From Tritrichomonas musculus (lineage: Eukaryota; Parabasalia; Tritrichomonadida; Tritrichomonadidae), in assembly GCA_039105265.1 (NCBI GenBank), contig JAPFFF010000051.1:620001-684000 (forward strand): a stretch of DNA of 64,000 nucleotides. Reading direction: 5' to 3'. Within the stretch, counting starts at the first letter, position 1, and every line of letters begins with the position of its first letter. Below, one piece after another: positions 20,333 to 29,910 of this stretch. Position numbers and translations under genes: made by a program. The notes beneath the pieces were generated by a model. The model made no database searches. It worked only from the letters and a program-made list of their open reading frames with translations, and had not been told where the DNA came from.

Positions 20333-20530
20333 ATGTTTGATAAAAAAAATAAAGAAACAAAAATTATGTTTAATAAATGGAATTCAGAATTTAGTCACAA
20401 ACAAAAACCATCTAAAAATATTCTCGATTTGGACCATAACTTAATGGTAATTCATGAGTGGAAAAGTTATGAGGTTCGAAAAATAGAAAGTCCGACATTT
20501 TTTATTATTAATGATTTTCATAAATTATAA
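20333..20530 (+). CDS. Possible small Polinton A protein
   Basis: A 65-residue frame from the ATG at 20333, Lys/Asn-rich, divergent from the polymerase start (20320) with 12 bp between. There is no homologue in Polinton B and no motif. It may be chance in an AT-rich gap. Confidence 0.25.
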   Translation: MFDKKNKETKIMFNKWNSEFSHKQKPSKNILDLDHNLMVIHEWKSYEVRKIESPTFFIINDFHKL

Positions 20531-20700
20531 CCATAAACTTGTGAAATATTAATGGAAAATCAATAAAATTTTATCTCTCAATTACTACATAAATTATTTT
20601 CATTAATTCAGTTCAATTTTGATGAAAATTTTCCACGTCCACCCCACCTCAACGTCGCCTCTACCCCACGTCAACGCCACCTTGATCCCACCTCAATCAA

Positions 20701-20830
20701 AATTTAAATTCAAAAAGTGGAACAAAAATTTAAGTTCAAAAAGTAGAACAAAAATTTAAATTCAAAAAGTAGAACAAAAATTTAAATTCAAAAAGTAGAA
20801 CAAAAATTTAAATTCAAAAAGTAGAACAAA
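20701..20830. repeat. 26-bp tandem repeat, five units
   Basis: Five head-to-tail copies of a unit starting AATTTAAATTCAAAAAGTAG, 26 bp, with one or two changes. Just before it (20637-20697) is an unusual C-rich strand with CCCCACGTCAACG-like steps. The array lies just inside the right terminal repeat, with no gene. Confidence 0.9.
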
Positions 20831-20869
20831 AATTTTGAAAATTAATGAAAATAATAAATGAAAATTTTA

Positions 20870-21210
20870 AAATGAGAATTATTTTTTATGCGCAATACAG
20901 GGTCCGAAATCACCTACCTTTAATTACATATGAAAACACTAATGAAAACCCCGCACAAGTCCATAAATTTATCCCACATATGTAATTCGATAAAATGGCG
21001 ATCATCAAAAAAGTTTTCAATGACGTTGATTTTGATTTTGAAAACGATCCTGAGCATTGTTTTTGAGAAATCACGCCTATTGAAGATAATATTGGAGAAA
21101 GATATAAGAATTGTATCGAAGGTTTAACAGTTGTACTTGCGCTAGGCGGACGACGTTAAAAAGGGGGAGTGAGGACTTCGGTCCGAAATCACCCTTTTTA
21201 TCATACTACT
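20870..21210. repeat. Polinton A right terminal inverted repeat
   Basis: Inverted match of 4597-4936 at about 98% identity. Ends CATACTACT, followed by GACCATTCAG in the flank. Confidence 0.92.
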
Positions 21211-21215
21211 GACCA

Positions 21216-21624
21216 TTCAGTATTTCTCAGAAAAATTCTGAGAAATATTGAAGATTTTAACATCACCAAAAAAAAAATAAAATCATCACAATAATTGTGA
21301 TAGCTTTCAAAAAAATTCTGAGAATTGAGCGTTGAACATGTCTAGTTTTCACTCATGATTTTATTTGTATACAATTTTTTTCTGATATCTTTGAATTTCG
21401 ATATTCATTTCAAATTATAATATCTCATTTTATTTAAGATATTTTCCTAAAACAATAATATATAATATATATATATATATTCATTGTAAATCAATATTAT
21501 TATATATTTAATACTTTATAATAAAATAAAACTAAATCTTTTATTTCATTCAGTTATAAATGTTCACTAAAACTAAAAGAATATTAAGTATCAAATTATA
21601 TTAATTTATTAATATTGAAATTGC
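21216..21624. other. AT-rich host flank between the two Polintons
   Basis: No gene seen. Near 21230-21320 there are palindromic TCTCAGAAAAATTCTGAG-like steps. At 21331-21346 the bases GTTGAACATGTCTAGT are identical to the start region of the BspA-like gene (2295-2310, other strand); the frame after this ATG stops after five codons, so it may be the relic of another BspA-type gene start. Confidence 0.5.
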
Positions 21625-22419
21625 TTAAATTAAATCATTTACAAATACCATTTGATTTTGAGGTTGGCTCAATACTTGAGGTTGATTTTGAATAGGCTGT
21701 TCACATTGATTAATACCATACTGATTTTCCTGTTGGTTTAGATTTACTTCATTGTTTTGATTTGTTGCATTGTATTGATTCTCAAATGAATTTTGAGTAT
21801 TGAGTTGATTTTGACCGTCTACATATGAATAATTTTGATAATTATTTTGATTCACATTTGAATTTTGGGTATTAAATTGCTTTTGATCGTCCATATATGA
21901 ATATTTTTGATAATTATTTTGATTCTCATTTGGAACATATCCATAGCCCATGTAATTGCTATTATTTACTGCAGAAATGTCAACAGTTGAGTGTTTATTT
22001 TCTGCTTTCTTCTTATAATTGTTGTAATTGTCCTTCATTGATGGAAGTGGGAATTTTTCAGTTGGTGTGAATTGGATTTCCATTTCTCCAAACACTCTCC
22101 TGTTTTTAATTGCATATACATTATTGTTCATATGCTGATATGGTTCATAGATTTTTAATGTTTTCATTTCGGTGTTATTTTTATCATTCTCCGATTGAGG
22201 AAGATCGCTCATTGGGATTACTGTAGAAGCCATTATATGATTGCTTCCAAAAAAGGTTACTTTCCTGAAAACAAAAATGATTCTTTGAGTTTGGTTACTA
22301 ACATTCACTGTGAAAAAATGATGAATGTTGTTTGATTTATTTGCTTCAATAACAAATGCTTCTTTACGTTCATCAGGAACTGTTGTAATGCTTACACGAA
22401 TCTTGTCATTATGTTGGAC
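21625..22419 (-). pseudogene. Host C2-like Asn/Gln-rich protein, 3' part, split by Polinton B
   Basis: This holds 264 codons. The first 130 or so form a beta-rich C2-like segment (DKIRVSITTVPDE, FFTVNVSNQTQRIIFVFRKV, MASTVIPMSDLP, then FGEMEIQFTP); the rest is a Gln/Asn/Tyr-rich low-complexity tail (QNNYQKYSYMDDQKQFNTQ). Proteins of this plan are common in trichomonads and might bind membranes, though the assignment is by pattern only. Polinton B lies between codons of this gene. The frame runs on to the left TIR, which supplies no ATG; the native start and 19 codons are at 44630-44692, in the matching frame across the duplicated TTGGAC. Confidence 0.7.
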
Positions 22420-22648
22420 AGTAGTAATATATTGTTCGCTCTGGTACCCCGAATAACTACTGATAAGAATTTCCTTGTTTCCCAATACCAGGAACCAAGC
22501 TCCCAGAAAAATTGACAATCCAACACCAAACTCTTCATAAACATGTTAGAGACCTACCTCAGGAACCAAGCTCCCAGAACAAGTTTGAAATTCGTTGGAA
22601 ACTTACTTGGTAAACCAAGCTCCCAGAACAAGTTTGAAATTGTTAGGG
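22420..22648. repeat. Polinton B left terminal inverted repeat
   Basis: 229 bp, identical to the inverted 44401-44629. Inside it a box AACCAAGCTCCCAGAA occurs three times (near 22493, 22565 and 22613), the last two followed by CAAGTTTGAAATT. Such repeated boxes near the tips could be protein-binding sites. Confidence 0.95.
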
Positions 22649-22709
22649 TACCTTATTTTCCAGTAGTTTGTATTTTTAAATATTTTTTTTTATTTTTTAT
22701 TTTTCTAAA

Positions 22710-23432
22710 ATGCAACAAATAAATGGAACCATTGCTGAATATTTGGATGCTTACAATAAAGATTTGAAAAAACCAAAAGACAAACAAACAATGAAATTTT
22801 ATTCAATAACTGCTTCTAATGAACAATTTGATGAATTCTTTAAAAAATATGATTGTACAATATTAAGATATCCAAAAGAATCTCTAATTTGTGAATCAAT
22901 TACATTCTATCGAAATAATAATCCAACAAGAATTATGTACTGTTATATTAGAGAATTTTATCACAATCCTGATAAATTATATAGAAAAGATTACAATTAT
23001 GCTAAAAAACAAGGAATTACATTAATTAAATCAAATGAAGAACGTTCAGAAGAATCTCGTAAACAAAAAGAGGATAAATTACGAGAATCAATGTTAAAAG
23101 AAAATTGTATATTAACTTCTCCATATGAATTATCTGATAAATTGGTTCATTATACATTTGAAGGATTAGATTATGCAATCACACCAATAAAATGGAATAA
23201 AGGAATTCGTTCACATAAAATGAAATGCATTCGTTATACGCATGAACATATTGCACAATTATTTGCAAAAGAAGGTTGTGAATTGATTTCAAAATATGAG
23301 AATCAAAAATCTCGTTTGGAATATAAATATAAAGGAAAAACGTTTCATGTTGTTTGGAATGATTGGAAATGTTATAATTCACGTCCGCACCTAGGTGTTA
23401 AAAAAACTTATTTCTCAGAAGAATCAAAATAA
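22710..23432 (+). CDS. Polinton B repeat-domain protein, 240 aa
   Basis: It has two or three copies of a module of about 60 residues, of the form KYDCTILRYP, then KENCILTSPYELSDKLVHYTFEGLDY, then KEGCELISKYENQKSRLEYKYKGKTF. The spacing resembles DUF723-like modules found next to homing endonucleases in phages and giant viruses, where they may bind DNA; here this is a pattern match only. It is first inside the left TIR and read into the element, ahead of the polymerase gene. No counterpart in Polinton A. Confidence 0.5.
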   Translation: MQQINGTIAEYLDAYNKDLKKPKDKQTMKFYSITASNEQFDEFFKKYDCTILRYPKESLICESITFYRNNNPTRIMYCYIREFYHNPDKLYRKDYNYAKKQGITLIKSNEERSEESRKQKEDKLRESMLKENCILTSPYELSDKLVHYTFEGLDYAITPIKWNKGIRSHKMKCIRYTHEHIAQLFAKEGCELISKYENQKSRLEYKYKGKTFHVVWNDWKCYNSRPHLGVKKTYFSEESK

Positions 23433-23518
23433 ACAAACGATTAAAATATTTTTTTGAAACAGATTCTTAAATTTTAAATTTTTGAACTAATTTTTTTCCA
23501 CATTTTTATTTTTGATAA

Positions 23519-26500
23519 ATGGCTTTCAACCAAAATTCATTTATTGATTTTACTAATGACGATATTATTGAATCTATTAATAATATTAATCAAGGACTTA
23601 ATGAAAATCTTGAAATTGCAGATACTCGTCGATATCGAGGAGGTGCTAAATTACGAAATATCAGAACATTATATACATATCTTAATCAACATAATGCCCA
23701 ACAAATAATTGGGCTTGATTTTAATAATAGTGATGATTTTCTGATAAAACTTGATAATTTCATAACTCATGAACAAAATCGTCGTCAATATGAACAAAAT
23801 TATCTAGATTATATTAATAATGAATCGATTAATGATGATGAATTGAATGAAACATATAATCAATATTATAATAAACAGCATGAATTAAATAAATCTTATG
23901 AACACAATTATCAAGATATATTAAATCGTGAATCATTTTATGAAGATGAACAACCAAATGAATCTGATTATCAATATTTCAATGAACAACAACAACAAAT
24001 CAATCAAGAATTTCATGATAAACAAGTTCGTGATGATAATAATTTCTTCAACAAATTTGATAAAAACGAATACAAACAAATCAATTCTTTAGATGAACTT
24101 GTAAGAATTAATTCTCAGAACAAATTTGATAATCAATTGAAAAAAGAAAAACTTGAAAATGCAATTAAACGTGCTTATGAAGCAGTCGATAATGCAATTA
24201 AATTAATTAAACAATATAATAAAGAAGAGAATCTCAAGAAAATTGAACAAAAAGAAATTCATGATAAATCCTATTTACTTGAATATTATGTTCCTGAAAA
24301 CGAAGAATTATATGAATATCTTGATAAATTCAATAACAAATTTAAATCAAAACACAATGATTACCTTATGATTAATGAACCACATGATTTTGATAAAGCA
24401 GTTGAGGTTTGGGATTATTATACCAAATATGATAAAGATTATGTTGATAAAGAGGAATATAATGGCTCCCCAATTGTTATTTATTATTTCAATCAAATCT
24501 CATCATTAAATCAAATCTTCGAATCATTGCAACAAGTATTTGATAGAGAACTCAAACCATTCAAAATTCATTTCCAATTATCTGGTGTATTTGAAACTCC
24601 TGTTCATGATTTGGAGAATGAAGAAAAGAACATTTTCGAATATGAAGCACGAAATATTAATTGGAAAAATTATCAATCTACAATTCCTATAATAATATCA
24701 TCATTACAGGACCTTGATTATGTTAAAATGTATATTGAATCGAATCTCAATTCATATGAAACATCAACTTCATCAACTAAATTAACAATCGTTGGTTCAA
24801 TTTCATTTACTGTTTCGAGAATGCGAAAAGTAACCGGACATATTAAAGATTTACCAATTGAATTTTTAAGAAGTGAATGCATTATTGCTGACAATGAAGA
24901 TGATAAATTATGTTTCTATCGATTTCTTGCAATCTGTTTGAGTGATATCATAATTGTAAATAATGTTGAAATACATAAACTTGCAGACACTCAAAAATAT
25001 CGAGTACAAGATAGAACTAAGGTTGCGAAAAAAATCCTTCTCAAAGAACATAACATTGAATATAACACCAAAATTCCAAAACAAGGATTAAAGATTCTCA
25101 AAGAATTCAAAGGAGTAACGATGGAACAAATGAAAGAATTAGCTAAGAAACATCATCTCAATATTAATATATATGAATTTACTCAAACTGATAATTCTTC
25201 ATATTATGACTTATCTGAACAATGGTTTTTCGATAAATCTTATCCAACTCATTCTGCATTACTTTTCTCGAAAGACCAAATTATTCATATTATGTATATT
25301 AAGAATCCTGAAAAACTAACTCAAATACATATTTGTCCAAAATGTCATTCATACACTCATCGAGGAGCTGAAAATATGTTTAGATTTGAATCTCATGTCA
25401 AACATTGTGATGGTGTCTTCAAGAAGAACTTTATTCCAAACAAGGAACCACTTCCATTCTGTCCACATATCTTAAACAATCCAGTTTATGAATATTGTTT
25501 GGCATATGATTTAGAATGGAAACCTAACATTTATTATATGACATACGATTTTGAAACGATGGAACAATCAGTTAACAAATCGATTTCTGATTCAACTGTA
25601 ATCAATTCACGTTTAATACCTCTTTCTGTTGCTTCATGTGTTAAATTATCTTCAGGATTAATTACTAAACACTTTTCATTAAGAGAATCTGAAGAGTTTA
25701 TTCCAGAATGGATTTCATGGTTGTTTGAACAATCGATGGAAGTACTGAATGATAAAATCGTTTATGACAAATCATTTCTCCCTGCTGATAAAATTTATGA
25801 TATTGATACAAATATTTATACCATAACCGTTTTCGGATTTAATTCATCAAGATTTGATTCTAATTTGTTCAAGAAATATCTTAATTATTCACATTTCGAC
25901 GAAGTCGTAGGGAACGAAGTGAGCTGGCATGTTGAATCAAATTCATTAATTGGAACAATATCTTCATTAAAACAATTCATACTTGTTTCAGACCACCTTC
26001 CAACAAAATTACGATTCATTGATGCTCAATCATTTGTTGCTGGAGGTACATTAAAACAATTTGGTATTGATTTTGGTGGTGAAACTAATTCTGTGAAAGG
26101 GGTTTTCCCATATGAGGCTGTCAATTCAAATAACTACAATGAAGTATTATCTAAATCCGAACCATTTTCATACAACGACTTTGACAGCTATCTCAACCAA
26201 AAAAATCCACTCTCAGAATCTGATTATCAAATCTATCTCGAAGATGCTAAAAACTATAAAACACGATGGGATTACTTGCTTGCTTATAATGACAATGATG
26301 TTGAAATGATGATTAAACCAATTGACAATTTAATTCAACTCAATGCTCAATACAAAGTTGATTTGATATCCAATCTATCATTATCTAAGAATGCATCTTG
26401 TATAAAATATGCTCTAGCATATAAGGATTTCAATCCTCATGAAAATTACAATCCTATACATAAATACAACGAATTCATTCCAAATCCTAAATGGTGGCAA

Positions 26501-28393
26501 TTCAAATGTGAAAATTATTACAAACAAGATGAACGATACAATCTTACTCATAACCCTAAAAGAGACCTTTCAAAATGTGTTTCGTCCAATGATTACAAAG
26601 CATTTCTCAAACTTTACAATGACTCAATTAAGGGTAAATGTCATCTTTGCAAAGAGCATTTCACATATCAAAACAAACCAACTCTTGATAGAATTAACAA
26701 TGATATTGGACATGAATTTTCAAATTGTTTGTTGGCTTGTGCTGAATGTAATAAACTTCGAAAACGAGATGACCCAAAAATAACAGCATTGAGAATTCAA
26801 TTAAAAAAATATTGCAAACTACATCATCTTCCAACTTTGATAAATAATGAAGATGAATATTATACAATTCGAAATGCAATTGCTGGTGGATTATCAAATG
26901 TAATGCATCGTGTTAACATCAAAGGTGAAACTCATATCAACAAATTCCGTTACGACGGAATTAATAACAAGGTAATCTCTTATGAAACTCAAAACGTTCA
27001 AACACATATTCTTGGAATTGATTTCAATTCACTTTATCCTTCATCATTTTCATCAAATTCACATCCATTTATTAAGTACCATGGAGGAATTATGTTCATG
27101 CCAGGTGCTTTCATTCGAAGGATTGAAGCAAAGGATAAACAATCTCGAGAACGTTGTATGAAAATCATAACTTCAAAATCACGTTTTTCAAATAAACCAA
27201 ATTATGTTTTCTATGCTGTTGTGAAACTATCTTGTCCCAAATCAAAAATCAATTATTTCATTAATTTTCCACCAGTATTTCGAAACATTAATATCACAAA
27301 TAATGAAGAAACAATTGGTTCATACATGTACAATTACATGAAATCAAACAATTTAAATTCAATCGATAAGGAAGAACGTAAATTAACAATGTTGCTTGAC
27401 ACAAATGGGGAATACATGGTTTTCTCAAATTATTACCTTTGGTTCCTTCTCGACCATGGATTGGTAATCGATGATGTCAAATCTGTTTCACAATATGAAT
27501 GTCACACTGGATTCAACCAATTTGTTAATGAATTTATGAAAAAACGTCAGGATATCATCTCTGGGAAAGAGCATGGTAACGAGAAGTTCTATAAAATCAG
27601 TATGAACGGTTCTTATGGATATGATGGAATGAATACTGAGAAGTTCTCTAAAATCAAAATTTGTGATGCAAATAAGGCTTACCAATCAATTATATCACAA
27701 ACATACATGGGTGGTGCTCAATTAAATGATAACACATTTATGATACAACATTCTCCTAAATCATATCATTGTACAACTTGTTTACAAGAATCACTTTGGA
27801 CCCTTGATAATGCCAAATTCTGGTATTTAACATTCTATTATGATTTTATGAATAAATGCTTGGACATGGATAAAATTCATTATATTGAAGGAGATACTGA
27901 TTCAATGTACTATGCTGTTTCAGGTGACCCAAATGAACCTCCAACTCAATTATTCAATCATGTTATCAAAAACAAAGAATTCTATGACAAACATGTATAC
28001 GAATTCATGCCAAACCCTTCAATTAATACAATCGAAGATGAAAAAAAGGTTCTTGGTTGTGCTATTGAAAAAACAGGTGAAAACATGATTGCTCTTGCAC
28101 CCAAATGTTATACCATTTGGAATAATAATGGACAAACCAAATCTCTAAAATTAAAAGGAGTATCGCTTAAGAAGAATGTAATCAAATCATCTGATTATAA
28201 AGATATTATTGAAAACAATTCTGTTAAACAAGGTAAGAATATTAATCTCCAAATGAATGGAAATCAAATGTCAAAATTGACTATTCAAAAAAATGCGTTA
28301 ACTGGTTTACACACAAAAATGATTGTTTTAGAAAATAATTCATGTGCTCCATTCATTTCAGGAATTACTGCAAACGATTACATTATTCAATGA
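23519..28393 (+). CDS. Polinton B DNA polymerase B with internal HNH module
   Basis: A 1624-residue protein-primed family B polymerase. A zinc-finger-like CPKC with a later HVKHC lies near residues 605-630, exonuclease I YDFETME near 676, exonuclease III YNDNDVEM near 922, motif A GIDFNSLYPSSF near 1166, motif B MNGSYGYDGM near 1361 and motif C GDTDSMYY near 1459. Between exonuclease and palm (residues about 1040-1085) sits CHLC, then DRINNDIGHEFSNCLLAC, then CN, an HNH nuclease pattern. The first 500 residues are Asn/Gln/Tyr-rich and unassigned. No intein splice motifs were seen around the HNH part. Confidence 0.93.
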   Translation: MAFNQNSFIDFTNDDIIESINNINQGLNENLEIADTRRYRGGAKLRNIRTLYTYLNQHNAQQIIGLDFNNSDDFLIKLDNFITHEQNRRQYEQNYLDYINNESINDDELNETYNQYYNKQHELNKSYEHNYQDILNRESFYEDEQPNESDYQYFNEQQQQINQEFHDKQVRDDNNFFNKFDKNEYKQINSLDELVRINSQNKFDNQLKKEKLENAIKRAYEAVDNAIKLIKQYNKEENLKKIEQKEIHDKSYLLEYYVPENEELYEYLDKFNNKFKSKHNDYLMINEPHDFDKAVEVWDYYTKYDKDYVDKEEYNGSPIVIYYFNQISSLNQIFESLQQVFDRELKPFKIHFQLSGVFETPVHDLENEEKNIFEYEARNINWKNYQSTIPIIISSLQDLDYVKMYIESNLNSYETSTSSTKLTIVGSISFTVSRMRKVTGHIKDLPIEFLRSECIIADNEDDKLCFYRFLAICLSDIIIVNNVEIHKLADTQKYRVQDRTKVAKKILLKEHNIEYNTKIPKQGLKILKEFKGVTMEQMKELAKKHHLNINIYEFTQTDNSSYYDLSEQWFFDKSYPTHSALLFSKDQIIHIMYIKNPEKLTQIHICPKCHSYTHRGAENMFRFESHVKHCDGVFKKNFIPNKEPLPFCPHILNNPVYEYCLAYDLEWKPNIYYMTYDFETMEQSVNKSISDSTVINSRLIPLSVASCVKLSSGLITKHFSLRESEEFIPEWISWLFEQSMEVLNDKIVYDKSFLPADKIYDIDTNIYTITVFGFNSSRFDSNLFKKYLNYSHFDEVVGNEVSWHVESNSLIGTISSLKQFILVSDHLPTKLRFIDAQSFVAGGTLKQFGIDFGGETNSVKGVFPYEAVNSNNYNEVLSKSEPFSYNDFDSYLNQKNPLSESDYQIYLEDAKNYKTRWDYLLAYNDNDVEMMIKPIDNLIQLNAQYKVDLISNLSLSKNASCIKYALAYKDFNPHENYNPIHKYNEFIPNPKWWQFKCENYYKQDERYNLTHNPKRDLSKCVSSNDYKAFLKLYNDSIKGKCHLCKEHFTYQNKPTLDRINNDIGHEFSNCLLACAECNKLRKRDDPKITALRIQLKKYCKLHHLPTLINNEDEYYTIRNAIAGGLSNVMHRVNIKGETHINKFRYDGINNKVISYETQNVQTHILGIDFNSLYPSSFSSNSHPFIKYHGGIMFMPGAFIRRIEAKDKQSRERCMKIITSKSRFSNKPNYVFYAVVKLSCPKSKINYFINFPPVFRNINITNNEETIGSYMYNYMKSNNLNSIDKEERKLTMLLDTNGEYMVFSNYYLWFLLDHGLVIDDVKSVSQYECHTGFNQFVNEFMKKRQDIISGKEHGNEKFYKISMNGSYGYDGMNTEKFSKIKICDANKAYQSIISQTYMGGAQLNDNTFMIQHSPKSYHCTTCLQESLWTLDNAKFWYLTFYYDFMNKCLDMDKIHYIEGDTDSMYYAVSGDPNEPPTQLFNHVIKNKEFYDKHVYEFMPNPSINTIEDEKKVLGCAIEKTGENMIALAPKCYTIWNNNGQTKSLKLKGVSLKKNVIKSSDYKDIIENNSVKQGKNINLQMNGNQMSKLTIQKNALTGLHTKMIVLENNSCAPFISGITANDYIIQ

Positions 28394-28397
28394 AATG

Positions 28398-28421
28398 GGT
28401 CCGGCGGAATTCCTCCGGACC
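28398..28421. repeat. GC-rich palindrome behind the polymerase gene
   Basis: A 24-bp near-perfect palindrome centred on GGAATTCC with GGTCCGG and CCGGACC arms, starting 4 bp past the polymerase stop codon. It could act as a 3' hairpin or belong to the dispersed GC-rich palindrome family. Confidence 0.75.
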
Positions 28422-28439
28422 AGAAATTATATGAAAAAC

Positions 28440-28500
28440 GATTTTCCAAAATTAATTTTTCAAATTTAATTTTTTTATTAATTTTTTTTCTTCTTCAAAA
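28440..28500 (+). promoter_or_regulatory. Conserved AT-only promoter box before KilA-N gene
   Basis: The bases run as an ordered series (CCAAAATTAATTTTTCAAAT, then TTAATTTTTTTATTAATTTT and TTTTCTTCTTC) up to the ATG at 28501. Nearly the same order recurs at 29412-29476 before the next gene, although the DNA around it differs, so these are likely promoter regions of Polinton B. Confidence 0.55.
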
Positions 28501-29286
28501 ATGAACTCAACAATTGTTACACCAATCAATGCTGAATACGAATTCATTCAATACAATGAACAACTTCGAATCATTCACTCAATTAATGATGACTTTTATC
28601 AAATGCAATCTATTATTAATTCATGTCAATCTAATAAACCATGTAAAGATTGGTTTCGTAATCTATCAACACAAGAAATCTTGGATGAATTGCGAAAGGG
28701 GGAATTCCCCCCCTCGCAAAATTTGTATGAAAATCGTTCAAATCTTCCAATGGGATTAAGAGGTTACTACGTTCATAAATTATTGGTAAACCATGTTGCG
28801 ATGTGGGCTTCGCCAAGATATTCAATATATATATTTAAACTTCTTGATTCATACTTTGAAAATCAACGAATTCAATTACAAAATCAACTCAATGAAAAAC
28901 AAAATCAACTCAATGAAAAACAAAATCAAATTAACAATATAACTCCTCGTGTCGTTCCAAATTATCGTGAGCGCGATTATATATTCTTTGTATGGAAGGA
29001 AGCAATTCCTTATGATAATACTTATGTGAAACTACATTTAATACGACGACATAAAGATTACTTCAACAAAGTTCGACAACATTATGATAATCCAAACGAA
29101 AATTGGTTCTTTAGAGAGAACCTTCCGATTTCAATGAGTTGTAATAATGATATTAAAAATATTGTCAAAGAGAATTTTGATAACGATGGAGCAATTATTA
29201 ATGGAAATACAATTATAATCGAACGTGAAATACTTGCTGATTTGTATGAAATGATTGAAACATATTTCAACGAATTTCAAGAATAA
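28501..29286 (+). CDS. KilA-N domain protein
   Basis: 261 residues. A KilA-N pattern runs from about residue 40 to 120: CKDWFRNLSTQEILDEL, then MGLRGYYVHKLLVNHVAMWASPRYSIYIFKLLDSYF, which matches the family core of a WF step followed by G-x-Y/W-V-H-x-x-L-x-x-x-x-A-x-W-x-S. A coiled-coil with two LNEKQNQ copies follows at about 125-145, then a C-terminal domain. KilA-N proteins bind DNA in poxviruses, phages and Maverick-like elements. A GC-rich palindrome is embedded in frame at 28690-28719, which adds residues RKGEFPPSQN between the two KilA-N blocks. Confidence 0.8.
   Translation: MNSTIVTPINAEYEFIQYNEQLRIIHSINDDFYQMQSIINSCQSNKPCKDWFRNLSTQEILDELRKGEFPPSQNLYENRSNLPMGLRGYYVHKLLVNHVAMWASPRYSIYIFKLLDSYFENQRIQLQNQLNEKQNQLNEKQNQINNITPRVVPNYRERDYIFFVWKEAIPYDNTYVKLHLIRRHKDYFNKVRQHYDNPNENWFFRENLPISMSCNNDIKNIVKENFDNDGAIINGNTIIIEREILADLYEMIETYFNEFQE
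28690..28719. repeat. GC-rich palindrome inside the KilA-N gene
   Basis: A 30-bp palindrome with outer arms TTGCGA and TCGCAA and an inner GGGGGAATTCCCCC. It keeps the reading frame. It stands out in a gene otherwise about 70% AT. Confidence 0.8.
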
Positions 29287-29314
29287 ATCAATTAACAATT
29301 ATTTTTTTTGCGCT

Positions 29315-29330
29315 TGCGGGAATTTCCGCA
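29315..29330. repeat. GC-rich palindrome after the KilA-N gene
   Basis: TGCGGGAATTTCCGCA, a 16-bp near-perfect palindrome with the same AATT-centred core as the ones at 28398 and 28690. Confidence 0.7.
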
Positions 29331-29411
29331 CACGAATAAACGTTGATAACTAACTATGAAAATCAATGTCAAAACTGACTATGGGAAATCTCATACTCGA
29401 ATTCAATTTCA

Positions 29412-29476
29412 AAATTCAGTTTTCAAAAATTAATTTTTCAAATTTAATTTTTTTTTAATTTTTTTTCTACTATAAA
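29412..29476 (+). promoter_or_regulatory. Conserved AT-only promoter box before HNH gene
   Basis: Near-copy of 28440-28500 (TTTTCAAAAATTAATTTTTC, then AAATTTAATTTTTTTTTAAT). It ends at the ATG at 29477. A looser version lies before the ATG at 30023. Confidence 0.55.
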
Positions 29477-29872
29477 ATGACAACAAATTACATTCATGAA
29501 TATGCTGACGAAATTATATTTGATGAATTTTTGAAATATATAATTGAATCAAAACCTGATACTACTTATGTTCCATTACTTAATTTTGAATACAAGTATG
29601 CAATTCAAACCGAATTTCCATTTATTATTACACTGGGTCGTGGTGAACGTGTTTTAGAAGAAATCATGAAAAACAATTGTCCACATGTTAAATTGAACGG
29701 AAAATTATATAAAAAACATGAATTAATCGCTAAACAATTTATTCCAAACCCTAATAATTATAAATTTGTTAAGCATATTAATCATAACAAATTTGATTAT
29801 CATATTGACAATCTTTGTTGGACTAATGATTCTCGATGTGTACGTTATACACCATCTGGTATAATTTATTAA
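29477..29872 (+). CDS. HNH homing-endonuclease-like protein
   Basis: 131 residues. The C-terminal half reads HELIAKQFIPNPNNYKFVKHIN, then HNKFDYHIDNLCW, the NUMOD4/HNH pattern of phage and giant-virus homing enzymes (H-x-L-I/V-A-x-x-F-I-P-N-P ... V-x-H-x-x-x-x-x-x-x-x-x-N-L-x-W). The N-terminal half is unassigned. It would nick or cut DNA; the target is unknown. Read in the same direction as the polymerase and KilA-N genes. No counterpart in Polinton A. Confidence 0.75.
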   Translation: MTTNYIHEYADEIIFDEFLKYIIESKPDTTYVPLLNFEYKYAIQTEFPFIITLGRGERVLEEIMKNNCPHVKLNGKLYKKHELIAKQFIPNPNNYKFVKHINHNKFDYHIDNLCWTNDSRCVRYTPSGIIY

Positions 29873-29910
29873 ATCAATTAACAATTATTTTTTTGTCATT
29901 TCTTCCGAAA

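Larger units (their letters stand above)
4597..21210. mobile_element. Polinton/Maverick A, 16.6 kb, nearly whole
   Basis: A virus-like self-synthesising element. It begins AGTAGTATG and ends CATACTACT, with 340-bp terminal inverted repeats that differ by about 6 substitutions and 1 indel (near 2%). TGACCA abuts the left end, and the same six bases overlap the right end by one base, so the target duplication is 5 or 6 bp. It contains the hallmark set: protein-primed DNA polymerase B, rve integrase, FtsK/HerA-type packaging ATPase, a major capsid protein and a fiber-like gene. About one break is visible (in the fiber-like gene); otherwise it looks whole. TIR divergence suggests a fairly recent insertion, older than Polinton B. 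Confidence 0.93.

Noticed and set aside
26400-26900. Intein in the Polinton B polymerase
   Set aside because: The HNH module suggested one, but no splice-junction residues (Cys/Ser start, His-Asn plus Cys/Ser/Thr end) could be placed; the part also lies outside the conserved polymerase motifs where inteins usually sit.
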